64,000 nt of DNA. Source: Rhizomucor pusillus. Taxonomy: Eukaryota > Mucoromycota > Mucoromycetes > Mucorales > Lichtheimiaceae. The notes beneath the pieces are model-generated. The model searched no databases. It worked only from the letters and a program-made list of their open reading frames with translations, and was not told the origin of the DNA. Below are positions 21,656 to 33,000 of the stretch, in pieces. Position numbers and translations under genes: made by a program. Location of the stretch: positions 62,001 to 126,000 of the forward strand of contig FWWN02000177.1 in NCBI GenBank assembly GCA_900175165.2, written 5' to 3'. Numbering within the stretch: position 1 is the first letter of the stretch; every line of letters begins with the position of its first letter.

Positions 21656-22251
21656 ATGGTAGGCACATCCATCCATACAATCTATACGCTTACCGCCTGC
21701 ATCCATTCCACCTCTCGTCCGTGATATACGTTCAGTCAACACCGGCAGCTCTCTATTTGACGATGAGGACCGAGACGTGAATGATCGTTTTGGGACAATT
21801 ATTGGAATGCGGCGTGGATGCGGGAAATTTGTTTGAATTTGTTGCTAAATGATAAATGTCATTGCTAGGTCAACATTCCCAAGACCAGAAACACCTTCTG
21901 CAAGGGCAAGAAGTGCCGCAAGCACACTCCCCACAAGGTCACCCAGTACAAGACTGGCAAGGCCTCCTTGTACGCCCAGGGTAAGAGACGTTACGACCGT
22001 AAGCAGTCCGGTTATGGTGGTCAGACCAAGCCTATTTTCCACAAGAAGGCAAAGACCACCAAGAAGGTTGTGCTCCGTCTTGAATGCACTGGTAAGGCGA
22101 CAAAATACATGTATATTAGAGGCGGATGACATATGTACTTATCTGTGACGCCACAGCCTGCAAGTACAAGATGCAACTCCCCTTGAAGCGCTGCAAGCAC
22201 TTCGAATTGGGTGGTGACAAGAAGACTAAGGGTGCTGCTCTCGTCTTTTAA
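21656..22251 (+). CDS. rpl42: Ribosomal protein eL42 (L36a/L44)
   Basis: The ATG (21656-21658) is alone in the first exon. A 210-nt intron follows, then [20 protein letters not shown] from 21869, and a last exon from 22157 encoding [20 protein letters not shown] to the stop at 22249-22251. The ATG|intron layout is common for fungal ribosomal protein genes. The four zinc-ribbon cysteines are present as two CxxxxC/CxxC-type pairs. Residue 56 is Pro in [11 protein letters not shown], the residue found in cycloheximide-sensitive species; Gln there confers resistance in several yeasts. The protein is a component of the 60S E-site region. Confidence 0.96.
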
Positions 22252-23027
22252 TTTTGCTGTCAAGTGTTACATAAAGGTGCAAATACTAGCATTTGTAGCA
22301 ACCATCCAGCCGTATCGGCTTTTCAATGCATGTAGCGACAGAGTTCCGTGGTATTGGCAGAAAGCTGAATTTCTGTGTGTATATCAGAGAGTGGGATTGC
22401 ATGGAGAGAAAGAGAGAGGGAGATTTGAAGTTACAGATGTAAGGCATGTCGAATCACTTTCACGTTGGCAAAATAAGCGGCACATCGAGTAACGTTGTTA
22501 CTGAGATGCACCATCGAACCCTCCGCATATTCCAGTCATCGCCACCACGGGCAAGGTCATATGAGCGTTTGCTGGCTTTGGAAGAAATGTGCGACATTGC
22601 AATTTTGCCAAGTGCGCTGTTATTTCATCATCAAGACTAAAATTATCCTCTCTATACACTGAAACGATTAGAAGCAAAGGGGAAGCTAATGTATGGGAAG
22701 AAATAACTTTGGCACGTCCGATTACTTTTTGTTGCAACAAGGCTTCTGCATGAAGCTATTGTGATTTTAGAACCAAAATGGGTTATTTGGATACGATCCA
22801 GACTGGCAACAAAGGATGTGATTGCTGCAAAGGGCCGTCGTGGGCAGAGTTCTTTCATTGATTGCATAAAAGATTGCTATCCTGCTACTGCGTAGTATAG
22901 CGTGCACGGGGCTATCCTTAATCTGGGGAAAAAAGGCAGAAGGGCGGGCCAAATTTTCTGCAGAGGTTTATACAGAGTTTAGAGCTTCCCGGGCTGCTAC
23001 TGTTTCACTTTTGAACCTCGTGGCAGA
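22252..23027. other. Intergenic between eL42 and the TBC gene
   Basis: About 775 bp with only short unrelated frames. It must hold the eL42 3' UTR and the TBC gene promoter. No repeats or RNA genes were seen. Confidence 0.5.
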
Positions 23028-25785
23028 ATGGACTCAACGTACAAGGCAAGGTAAGCCCAATCCGGAACTGATGCTCTGGAAGCACTGCTTGGCCGCTGCC
23101 GAATACGCTGACCTCATAATCACCAATTTTTGTCACCCAGGGTTCAGTACTTTAAGGCTACGTTGAGTATCGGAGAAGACGATGAAGAGATCAGTCCAGA
23201 TTGGAAACCGGTGGTCGACATGAAAACTTTCCGGGAAGCATGTTTCTATGGTAACGAACTCAACAAGTCATGTAAACGACGTGCGCTGACCATAGACAAG
23301 GCATACCGGATGAATCATGCGTGCGTTCCACGGCCTGGAAGGTCCTACTAGGCTATTTGCCACCGGACAAACGAACGTGGAATAATGTATTGACCTCTCA
23401 GCGACTATGTTACTATGTACGTACGGATCGTTGGAATTTGATTTACTTGGTTTGTCTGACGACAGCAATCCTCTTTCGTTTAGAACTGGGTCAAAGATCT
23501 GCTTCAAGACCCCGGTGAAGAACCGCCGACGAGCGACCATGTGAGCACAGAAAGAGAGAGAGAGGAGATATGCATATGGCGCATGTCGGGGGGCTGTTCC
23601 ATACTAAACATGCATACACTATCTAGCCACTCAACGCAGAACCCGGATCCAAGTGGGCAGCGTTTTTCCGTGACAATACTATCCTTGAACAAATCGACAA
23701 GGACGTCCGACGTACGTTACCCGATTTAGCGTTTTTCCAGTCACTGGTACCAAGAAATCCACTTAATCCACTGTCGCCACCGCCAACATCAGTTCATGAA
23801 GACGAACCAGCCAACAAGGCAGAGGCTGACCATCCTCTCAGTGGGACGGAAAACGTCGAAAAACCGACCAACCGCAAACTATCGCTCAGTTTCATCGGCG
23901 GACGTTCTCGCTCTTCGTCAACTGCATCCAAAAAATCATTCAAGGGACTCGCAAACAACAGCGACGGCAATCGTTCACGTTCCAATTCGAAAAGTTCTGT
24001 CCGTTCATCGCACTCGGTCGTCATAGCTGACGGCAGCAGCCCGTCATCCACACCGCGAAGCATCGTTCGCAAGTTCTCTTCTGCTTTTAAACTCAACAAT
24101 GCATCTTCATCTACAACTTCGCTGTCATCAAAGAAGAAACACGATCTACACAATGTAAAACCCATTTGTCCGTATGTCACTAATCGACGAACGATATTTA
24201 GCCGCATCGCACACTTGAACCTCGATTCCAGCAGCGGCGAAAAACCCGCATCTGCCGATATCCGACGACTCGGAGATCCTGAGACGCAGGATCACCACTG
24301 GGAAGCGATCGAGCGCGTCTTGTTCATTTATGCAAAGTTGAATCCCGGCGTCGGATACGTGCAGGGCATGAATGAGCTCCTTGCACCTATTTATTACGTT
24401 TTTGCAAAAGATAAGGATCCTGATGCACAAGCGCACGCCGAGGCAGATGCCTTTTTTGTGTTCACGACATTGATGGCGGATTTGCGCGATCATTTTGTTC
24501 GATCGCTTGATCACGATGCCAGCAGCGGCATCAATGCAACTATGCAGCGGATGAGCCTTCGTCTATCATGGGTTGATCGACCGCTCTGGCGAGACCTAAA
24601 AAGGAAGGATATCAAGGAACAGTACTATGCTTTCCGATGGATTACAGTCATGTGCTGCCAGGAGTGGGATCTACCCGATGTGATACGTCTTTGGGACTCG
24701 CTTTTAGCGGATCGGCAGTCAACCGACGATGAAAGCAATGCCATGACCTACGAGTTCCTCTTAGATTTTACAGTCGCTATGCTGTTGTAACGTATCGTTG
24801 ATCGAGTGCGGATTTCCAAGTATATATATATATATATATACTAACATTTCCATATATTGCATCAGAGCTGTGAGGAAGGATCTTTTACGTGGAGATTTTG
24901 CAGAAAATATGCGAATGCTTCAGGTACCAATGGAGATAAGCAAATATTTGCACATACATCCAGCTCTAAAACATTTTCGTATAGAACTACCCTGTAGAAG
25001 AAATTCAGACAGTTTTGAAAATAGCATACTCGATACGCGAGAAACGCCTAAAGGCAGTGGCTGCTGGACAGACAGTGCCAGGTGTAAACGATAAGCGAAA
25101 CAGCGGGCTGTTATCCTACGACTGGAGTGATACATCGTCGGTTGCTTCGAATGGTTCCAGTCGGCTGCAGCGTTTACGGGAAACAACGGACATGGCGAGA
25201 CACAGCATAGAAGCATTCCGGAAAGAGTCCCGGGAGTCGTTGGACGAGTTTTTCCGGGCACACAGGGCAGCTGATCCTACAGACATGTGGAAGCGAGCAA
25301 GTACCGGCGAAATGACAAGGAGCTTATCACAAAAGCTCGCATCCATGGGCGGTGGGCTAGCATCGAAAATGCGTAGATCGAGCTCTGTCAATAATCCAAA
25401 CGGTATTCAAGGGTAATCATCAAAGGTTATGACAGTCGCGTTTTGTAATAGAAAATTTAGTTTTTCATTCTCTAGGGATCGTGTTGTACAGAACACTCTA
25501 GATAACCACAACCGTCGCATGTCCACAACGTTGTCTAATCCACACGAACTTGCTGGAACTTTACCAAATCGTACGAATTCGCTGCGAAACCGCCTCAATC
25601 AGATCATGAAAACCAATAACACTACTATATCACCTTACAACCGACTCAAAACGTCAAGTACAAGCACCCAGTCTTCCTCTACACGTTCTTCTCCTATCTA
25701 CACCCGCTCTTCCGATGACGGAAACAAGGGACACTTCTCGCCACTTGACAGTGAAACCCGAGAGTACAGTTCTGGTTACGTTTAA
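23028..25785 (+). CDS. TBC domain Rab GTPase-activating protein (TBC1D13-like)
   Basis: The ATG at 23028 starts a short exon (MDSTYKAR split by the intron at 23051). The TBC domain follows the TBC1D13 pattern: AWKVLLGYLPPDKRTW, then the arginine-finger box ILEQIDKDVRRTLPDLAFFQ. A long Ser-rich disordered insertion (23740-24160) comes next. Then HHWEAIERVLFIYAKLNPGV, the glutamine-finger motif GYVQGMNELL, AEADAFFVFTTLMADLRDHF, QYYAFRWITVMCCQEW and LPDVIRLWDSLLAD. After an intron containing (TA)10 the domain finishes with AVRKDLLRGDFAENMRMLQ and YPVEEIQTVLKIAYS. The C-terminal 230 residues are Ser/Thr/Arg-rich and unconserved. Both catalytic fingers are intact, so an active Rab GAP is expected. 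The substrate Rab cannot be told; TBC1D13 family members act on Rab35-like GTPases. Confidence 0.88.
24821..24840. repeat. (TA)10 microsatellite within an intron
   Basis: Perfect dinucleotide run inside the TBC-gene intron that begins near 24788. Confidence 0.9.
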
Positions 25786-26737
25786 CATTGTTTAGATATT
25801 ATTTTAGTAGCAAGCAAATCCTTGTATACATTTGATCACTAGTTCTTTGACAATAATATAACCTACTACGTCTCACTAAAAGCTCGTTGAAGTTTAAACT
25901 TGATTAAATTCTACATGTGCATAACATGTGGCATGAGCAGTAATAGATTTGAAAGGCCACCTTGTGCTCAAAAGTTTTGCATAGCGACAGGACCCAGACC
26001 AATGTTGAATCCTCCGTTTCCTATTCGTAGAAGGATATCTACCGAAACAACATTGACAACGACACTTCTCTTGTTATTCTATGCATCTCTTGTTGGCGAC
26101 AGCTTCTGGAAGTTTCTTGCTATTTTTTTAAAATTCTCTCTCTATCCCCCAACATTTCATCGTTGGAAATGGAAAGATGTGGAAATAAACGTGCAAAAAA
26201 GGAGGAGGAAAATCCCAAAGACGGGACCACGCGGTGATTATTGGGCCCCATGACCTGCATAACAAATGCCACGACCCCCACACCTCTTGCCTGGAACCAC
26301 GTTACAGGCATCTGTAAATAGCGCTATCCAGTCTGTTTGACCCCATGATGAGCATTGATGCCAGACGTCTGCTCTCTTCAACACCCATGATGCAACCTGG
26401 TGACCTTTAAAAAAGGAAAAACGGGCATATATCAAATCTACAGGTCAGGAAATCTAAAGAGGATGCTAGTCATTTATGGTTCTCAATTGAAAGGTAATGT
26501 ACAAGTAATATGATGCAGGATATAACAAAGGAATAGATGCCAGCGACGTGTAAAAAGAATAAGAACATTATGCAGATGCGTCGAAAGAGAGAGAGAAAGA
26601 GAGTTGGGTTACATGTGTGAAAGCTAAATCTGATGCTGTTGTGGGAGATATAGAGTATACATCGTTTCCGCCAGGAAAACTTGTTGGATAATGCCGGGTA
26701 TTTACGGTCGAGATGATTGTTACATTCAATTCGTCTA
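25786..26737. other. Gene-poor region after the TBC gene
   Basis: Short frames on both strands (for example 25900-26253 + and 26120-26435 -) show no motif and no consistent splicing. I see no supported gene. Confidence 0.45.
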
Positions 26738-26908
26738 TTAATGCGCGACGCGGGCGTATGGACAGTGTGCTTCATGCGAGAACTGCGACACGTCGACACC
26801 ACAGGATGGACAGAAGTTGTAATAGTCGCTCCAGCAGACTGGCAAGGCTATGCCGGCTCCTTCCTTGGCGGCGTTCTTGGTGCTTCCGGATCGGTGATGG
26901 CAAGGCAT
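26738..26908 (-). CDS. Small Cys/His-rich protein, 56 residues, unrecognised
   Basis: The ATG at 26908 opens MPCHHRSGSTKNAAKEGAGI, and the frame ends after FCPSCGVDVSQFSHEAHCPY with a stop at 26738. Cysteines at CPSC and HCPY together with several histidines could form a small zinc site. A minus-strand TATATAAA lies 143 bp upstream (27051-27058), which supports a real transcription unit. The frame is open further upstream to 27208, but the first ATG after the TATA box that keeps this frame is 26908. No homologue is recognised, and chance is not excluded for so short a frame. Confidence 0.35.
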   Translation of the reverse strand: MPCHHRSGSTKNAAKEGAGIALPVCWSDYYNFCPSCGVDVSQFSHEAHCPYARVAH

Positions 26909-27050
26909 TGTAGTTATTTGACGTTGATAGAAATGTAAAGCTGCTGAAATGCGGACAAGAAAAGCGATTTGTTGCTTGTTGTTGAAGAGAAGAGTAGGAG
27001 AGAAAGATAAGAAAGAAAATACGGATGCTGCCGAGACAAGTTCTTGGCTC

Positions 27051-27058
27051 TTTATATA
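27051..27058 (-). promoter_or_regulatory. TATA box, minus strand
   Basis: TATATAAA when read on the minus strand, 143 bp upstream of the ATG of the small Cys-rich frame at 26908. Confidence 0.4.
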
Positions 27059-27165
27059 GACTTTTGAGAGTCCCTGTTTTGTCCTCCACAAAACACCCCC
27101 CAACCCCGCGTAGCACAACGTTTTGCTAATTGCATTTGAACACCGCGAGAACAGTAAAGCCGTGC

Positions 27166-28950
27166 TTAGCTGTTTTCCTGCCAAGACGTCCCGGTTTTCC
27201 GTAGGCATCTAGTGGTTTTGGTCATATCAATCAGCTGTTGTCTCGGTTTTCGTCCTGCTGCTGGAGCTGCTGAAAGCGGTACGCTTTTGCTATAAAGCAA
27301 CCGGCTGAACTGGCGTTGCGGCGATTGCTGCTGCTGATGATTATTAGAACAATTAGAGTCAGCGAATTGCGCCACGTTGCTCTCATCACCACAAATAACA
27401 ATCTTTTTTCCCTCTTGCACCCCCAGTGGCGGGTCGCACACGCACAGTCAACCGCAGGCTGATACCTTGCTGCGCCGCCGTTGCCGTTGGTAACCGGGCG
27501 GCAAGTCGATCGGACCGACACGCTGACAAAACAAAGTTTTCCTTCCTCTTCTTTTGTTGTCATTATTTATCTTTTGTTCCTGTGCGCGTAAACGCTGCTG
27601 GAAGGGGAGCCGTGTCATTTCTCGCGGCGGAGTTGTCAACGTTTCCCTCCCACCATCTGCTGCTAATAAAGACTGTTCCTGAACGTTCACTGGTTTCCCC
27701 AAAACACCAACCATTGAACGTCGTCGGGTAGCACCAAATTTTGTTCTTTTTGAGACCGTAATGAATCAGATCGTTTCTTTTCTTGCTCAGCATACAGTAT
27801 TTGGTTCAAAAAGTCGTACGAAATCAGACGTTGACCTTTTAGGATTCCTCAATAATATGCGCTCAATTGCTACCAAATGCCTCAATAAAAGCATCTCTGT
27901 CATTTTATCGCGCATGCTGCCTACGGATGAGAAACGCACAAATTCACAGAGCATTGCTAGGTTTTTCTGAATTGCGAACGCTGAGCATAAGCATCGGATA
28001 GGATGGGGGACTTGTAGCTTTGCAGCAAAATACTTTTTCCAGGCCCAACAATGGTGCTGGAAAATTTGCTCGTCCATTACTGACTAACCAACTTCATCGG
28101 GTAACCATAGATGCTGACAGACTGCCACCAAAGATAAGGATTCTCTATGATAGAGAATGAAAAGTATAAAGAACTTACATGCTTAATAAGAAATAAGGTA
28201 GGAAAAGACGGAAAAGACATGACGGAGAGATTTTAGTCCATTCAAAATGCAAATAGGGATAATCCAGTAGATAATTATTGTCTGTCTCAGAAAGACTGTT
28301 ATTTGTTTGTCCAAAGTAAACCTCCTAGTAGAAGTATCACCACATCTGGAGGTGGAACAGAGTGAACGGAATATCGATTGTGCACCAATCTTCTTCCAGC
28401 GCTGCGTTGTCGTTTGGATAAACGATTTTTGCTGCTGCTTTCCAGGCTGATTCCGTATTGACTTGGACGTTCCGACGACCGACGAGCACATCTTAAGCGG
28501 CTCGTTATTCTCGCGTCGCAAGAAACTCTCGACTTGCATACAGAGATGGAATTCAAATTTACATTGCTATTGCTCTTCCTGTTCTCGCAATCGACTGGCA
28601 CCGTTCTTATCACTCAGTAGTGCCACGTTGCTGGCGCACGTTGTTCTTGTTGGCTGCTGATTCCTTTGGGTTATTTAAAGTCTTTTCTTTCCTAAAAAGG
28701 AAATTCGTATCCGACAGCACTCCGCCCGGCTCGGCTAGCTCTGTGGTGTGGCAATCGATGAACACGGCGGAGTCAGCAAGCTGCAATCTATTATTCATCA
28801 CCTACGAAACCAGATCACATCTTGGTCCTTCCGATTCCGGATCTTTTGTTTTTCATCCCACAGCGTTATCCTTACTTGCTTTTTTCTCATTTATGCTGGA
28901 ATCGATTAGTCACTCTGCGAGTTCAGAAATGTATGCATATTCCCGATAGA
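27166..28950 (-). other. Coding-like stretch, unrecognised, probably decayed
   Basis: Several minus-strand frames have protein-like composition: LADSAVFIDCHTTELAEPGG (about 28610-28780), VESFLRRENNEPLK and nearby (28183-28539), REMTRLPFQQRLRAQEQK (27448-27714) and a Gln-rich piece (27166-27441). They lie in different frames, with stops between them and no clean set of splice sites. I do not recognise the family. This may be a multi-exon gene with poorly predicted introns, or a pseudogene. Confidence 0.25.
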
Positions 28951-29759
28951 TATGCATGTAACTTCACTCCTTACGAATCACAGGCAACGCGGCTGCTCTG
29001 TGGAGTGCGCAAAAGATACCTCACCATGAGTTGTTAGGAGTAAAAGTATTGTGCTTGCCTAGCTTCTATATGCCGGTGTCCAAAACAATATACAGTACTT
29101 CCAATTAAATAGGCTTTGTACTTTTGGAGAAAACATATTAGCGAGTATTGTTCAGCAAGCATTTATCTCAGGTTCAGTTTACGCAGATGCATGCATGCAC
29201 TTATTGGTATCTAGTAGAAAGGTTGAACGTGTATTACAAGTCCGTTGCTTGCAATTTCCTCGAGCAATGAGCGAATTTTGCTGTTGCTGCACGTGACTAT
29301 ACAATATGGATATTATGATCTGCGTTTTTGGATTCACTATTGTATCCGTCCAGCTACCTTCCGCGTTTACGTATGTTGCTCATAGATTCCTGTATTAACT
29401 CCTTGCATGGAATCCTGATTTTTATGTGAATGGTGATCATCATTATTATCAGCTCCTAAATCCAATATGGAATGAAAGGGATATTAGCTTTTGCTCCCAT
29501 ATAAATTTGGTAATGGGATCGGTTAGCAGAACAGAAAAGATTCAAATTTCCTGTCAAAAACAGAATAACGATGTTCTTTTGTGTTTTCTCTGCCAAGAAA
29601 GTATGCGCATGTACAGAAAGCTGTAAAAATAGGAAATGCTGGACATGGAACTGCATGGTTGTAAAATACAATTATCATGCTACATGCGCGCGAGTCATCA
29701 GCACCAAGCACCAAATTTGTCTTCATATAATTTTGTTAACTGATGAAATTGAGAGGCAA
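28951..29759. other. Gene-poor AT-rich region
   Basis: No frame above background on either strand. The only recognisable structure is the MITE that follows. Confidence 0.45.
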
Positions 29760-29760
29760 A

Positions 29761-29863
29761 TACACCTTTTCCAAAAATTAATGTCGCTGCAATTTGTCGT
29801 TTTGGTGTATAAATGTATTATAAAATTTCACAAAATGCGACATTACTTTTGGGAAAAGGTGTA
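29761..29863. mobile_element. MITE with about 28-bp terminal inverted repeats (copy A)
   Basis: The left end (tacaccttttccaaaaatta) and the right end read in reverse (tacaccttttcccaaaagta) match over about 28 bp including the following atgtcg. They enclose a 103-bp AT-rich element with no coding capacity. Related ends occur at 42717-42764 and 63433 onward. No clear target-site duplication beyond A/T is visible. It lies about 200 bp upstream of the MOT1 start codon. Confidence 0.7.
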
Positions 29864-30071
29864 TCTCCAAGGCAAGGCTGTAACAGCGATGAAGGCAGAA
29901 ACGTCACGCTGGGCAAAAGGGCGCTCCAAAAGGGGCGCAGTTTGAAACCAACGACGAATCAGCCAATCAAATGTGCTGACATTCAAAAAACCAGTCGCCC
30001 ATTTTGAAGCAAAAGATATAAATGGGCTCTTTTCGCTTTCCATTGCTGGTGGGAGCGACCCGCAATTTCAT
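29864..30071 (+). promoter_or_regulatory. MOT1 promoter region
   Basis: Contains an inverted-CRE-like tgacg/cgtcac sequence (acgtcacgc near 29900) and a CCAAT element (gccaatcaaa near 29961) upstream of the MOT1 ATG at 30072. These are consensus matches only. Confidence 0.35.
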
Positions 30072-33000
30072 ATGGCGACTCGGTAAAATTTTACCCTGCA
30101 GTGAGGGGGGAAAAGAACGATTTATTGACTGCATGACAGGCTTGATCGATTAGTCCTTTTATTGGATACTGGGTCCACGGCCTCCATTCGTCGCACTGCA
30201 GCGCAACAGCTGGGTGAGATACAGAAACAACATGCCGGCGAACTATACAACTTGCTGTCTAGGGTAAAAGAAAGCAAAATTTTTACCTAAAACGCGTGAT
30301 ACTGACCCTCTATGCCAAGGTTGTCGTCCACCTGCGCAGCAAAGCATGGGACACGCGCTGGGCAGCTGGTCTAGCACTGGAGGCAATCGCTGAAAATGTT
30401 CCTGCTTGGGATCCGTCTCAAGACCAGGCTGTCAAGACGGAATCGCACACTGACGAAGAGACACACAAGTTGGCTTTTGACCAGTTCGATCTAGCTTCGG
30501 TGCTGGCCCACGGAAAACTATTACTAGGATCAGCAGGCAAAGAATACGACATTGACTTTTCAGACATGACGCCCCAGGAACGGCTAGAAATGCAGAGACG
30601 CAATCTCAAGGAACGCTTAGGTCTTACGAACCAGTTTATGGATGGTTTGTTCCGCTGAGTTGAATGCAAACGAATAGGGAATTTAACTCATATGACCTCG
30701 TACCCGCATAGTGGATCTGTTGGATTACGCTGACGTGGAATCTACAAACAAGAAGAAAAAGGCACCCAGCCCTACTCCTGCACCTTCTGCATCGACTACG
30801 CAACCAACCACTCCTGCTGTTGCAGAAATTAACATGGCTGGATTATCTGCACGAGAACGCAATATGCTTAAACGCAAAATGAAAAATGACGCCAAGATGA
30901 ACAAAAACAAGGACAAGTAGGATCTGCATTGTTGTTATCAATACCTGTTCGACACGTACTAATGCTCGTGATTGTTTTAGAGTACGAGTAGTAGATCTCA
31001 AGGGCAAAACGACCGCGACGCCGGTCAAAATTGAAAAGGATAAAGATGGTACGTGACATACTGATGCTGTTTGTGAGCTTTTCTGACGAGTTACGTCTAG
31101 AATTCGAGTTGACAGCGCAGCCACAGTCCAACAAATTCGTAGTCGAATCCAAGAAACCACCACCGTCAGCCGATGCCACGGAACAACATAATCCGATAGA
31201 ATGGCCATTTACTATGGTTTGCGAGCACCTTTGTATGGATTTGTTCGACCCGACCTGGGAAGTTCGTCACGGTGCTGGGATTGGCTTACGGAGCATTCTG
31301 AAAGCTCACGGTAGCGGTGCTGGCAAAAGAGGTAAGTGACTGTTTAAAGATCGATGATAAAGAAACAAGGCACTAAACACTAGCATATAGCTGATGCAAC
31401 CAAAGAACAAAATGAAAAGTTACATCAAGCATGGTTGGAGGATGTTGCTCTTCGACTACTTTGCGTATTTGCCCTGGATCGATTTGCGGATTTCGTGTCG
31501 GATCAAGTAGTATGCCCTGTGCGCGAGACTTGCTCTCAAACACTCGGCGTGGTATTACAATACATGCGTCCTGAAGGTGTTCTCAAAGTACACGAAACGT
31601 TGTTGAAATTGATAGGCCAAGATGATCCAGCATTTAACGGACGATCTATCTGGGAAGTACGCCACGCTGGCTTACTCGGCTTGAAATATGCAGTAGCAGT
31701 ACGCAAAGATCTAGTCGACAAGTTAGTGGACGGAACAACAACCGCAGTGGTAATGGGATTGAGAGATGCCGACGACGACGTACGAGCAGTTAGTGCCGCG
31801 ACGTTGCTACCTATTACAGCAGAATTTGTTCGTATGAGCTCTCAGGAACGCACACGCGACGTTGTCATCACACTTTGGGATTGCTTGATCGACTTGAAAG
31901 ACGACCTGACGGCTTCCACGGGTGCAGTCATGGATTTAATAGCCAAAATGTTTGAGCAACCTGGCGTTATGGATATAATCAAGAGCCAATGTTCGCTTTC
32001 TCAGCTTGTCCCACGTCTTTATCCATTTTTCCGGCACACTATCACGGGCGTACGAATGGCGGTGCTCAATACTTTGACGACTTTCTTGGAATGCCAGACA
32101 GCTTCAGAGTGGCTCGATGAACGCGCATACCGACTCGTATTTCAAAACTTGGTTGTTGAAGAAAAATTACCAGTGCTGCAAAAGACATTATCTGTGTGGC
32201 GCGACTTAACTATCAGCGGCCTAGTCGATACGCAGCTCGTCCTTACATGCACGCAAAACTGGCTTGGTAGCTGGTTTGAGGTTGCCATGACTCCTATTGG
32301 TCAACCATTGGATGTGGCGACGCACTTCTACAAACCACCAGGCGCGTTTGGATTAGGAGGACAGACGGGAATACCTTCAGCAGCGGTCAACAGCAGCGGT
32401 AAAAAAGCTGGTAAAAAAGCCGCAAAGAATGGAAGCAGCAGCAGCGACAATCAAGAGTCAACGCATAACCTGGACGTTGGCATGATCATGCAGGACTTTT
32501 CACTTATCACCATGGAGCAAGTCATGCGAGGGCGTATATCGTGCGCTGTCGCTCTTGGCATGGCTATGAGCATGTGGCCGGATGAAACCATGGAAGTTTC
32601 ATATCAGGAAGTCATTATTACTTTGTTAACATCGCAGTGGGCGCTGAAACGCCAGCTTGGCGCTATGGCTGTGGAGGAATGGGCAAAAGCCGTTTTACAA
32701 ATGCGTTACAAAGCGGATTCTGTGAGCAATGCCCCTCCCGATGCCATTTTGGCTGCCCAGCATAATTTCCCAAAAGCACTCTCTCAAGCAATGATATCAT
32801 GTTTGGAAGCGGGGCAGGCACAATCCACTGGATTCTATCTCGAATTAGTTCACGTACTGAAGCGAATCCGCGGTGAATGCCAGGCTATGCTCAACGCTTT
32901 CGTGGATGCGAAAGTACCGGCGTCTTCTCTTCCCGTCTTGCCAGCGCTCGTCATGGGCGAAGCTCTAAATCCGGATGAACAAGTTTTCACAGTTGAAACG

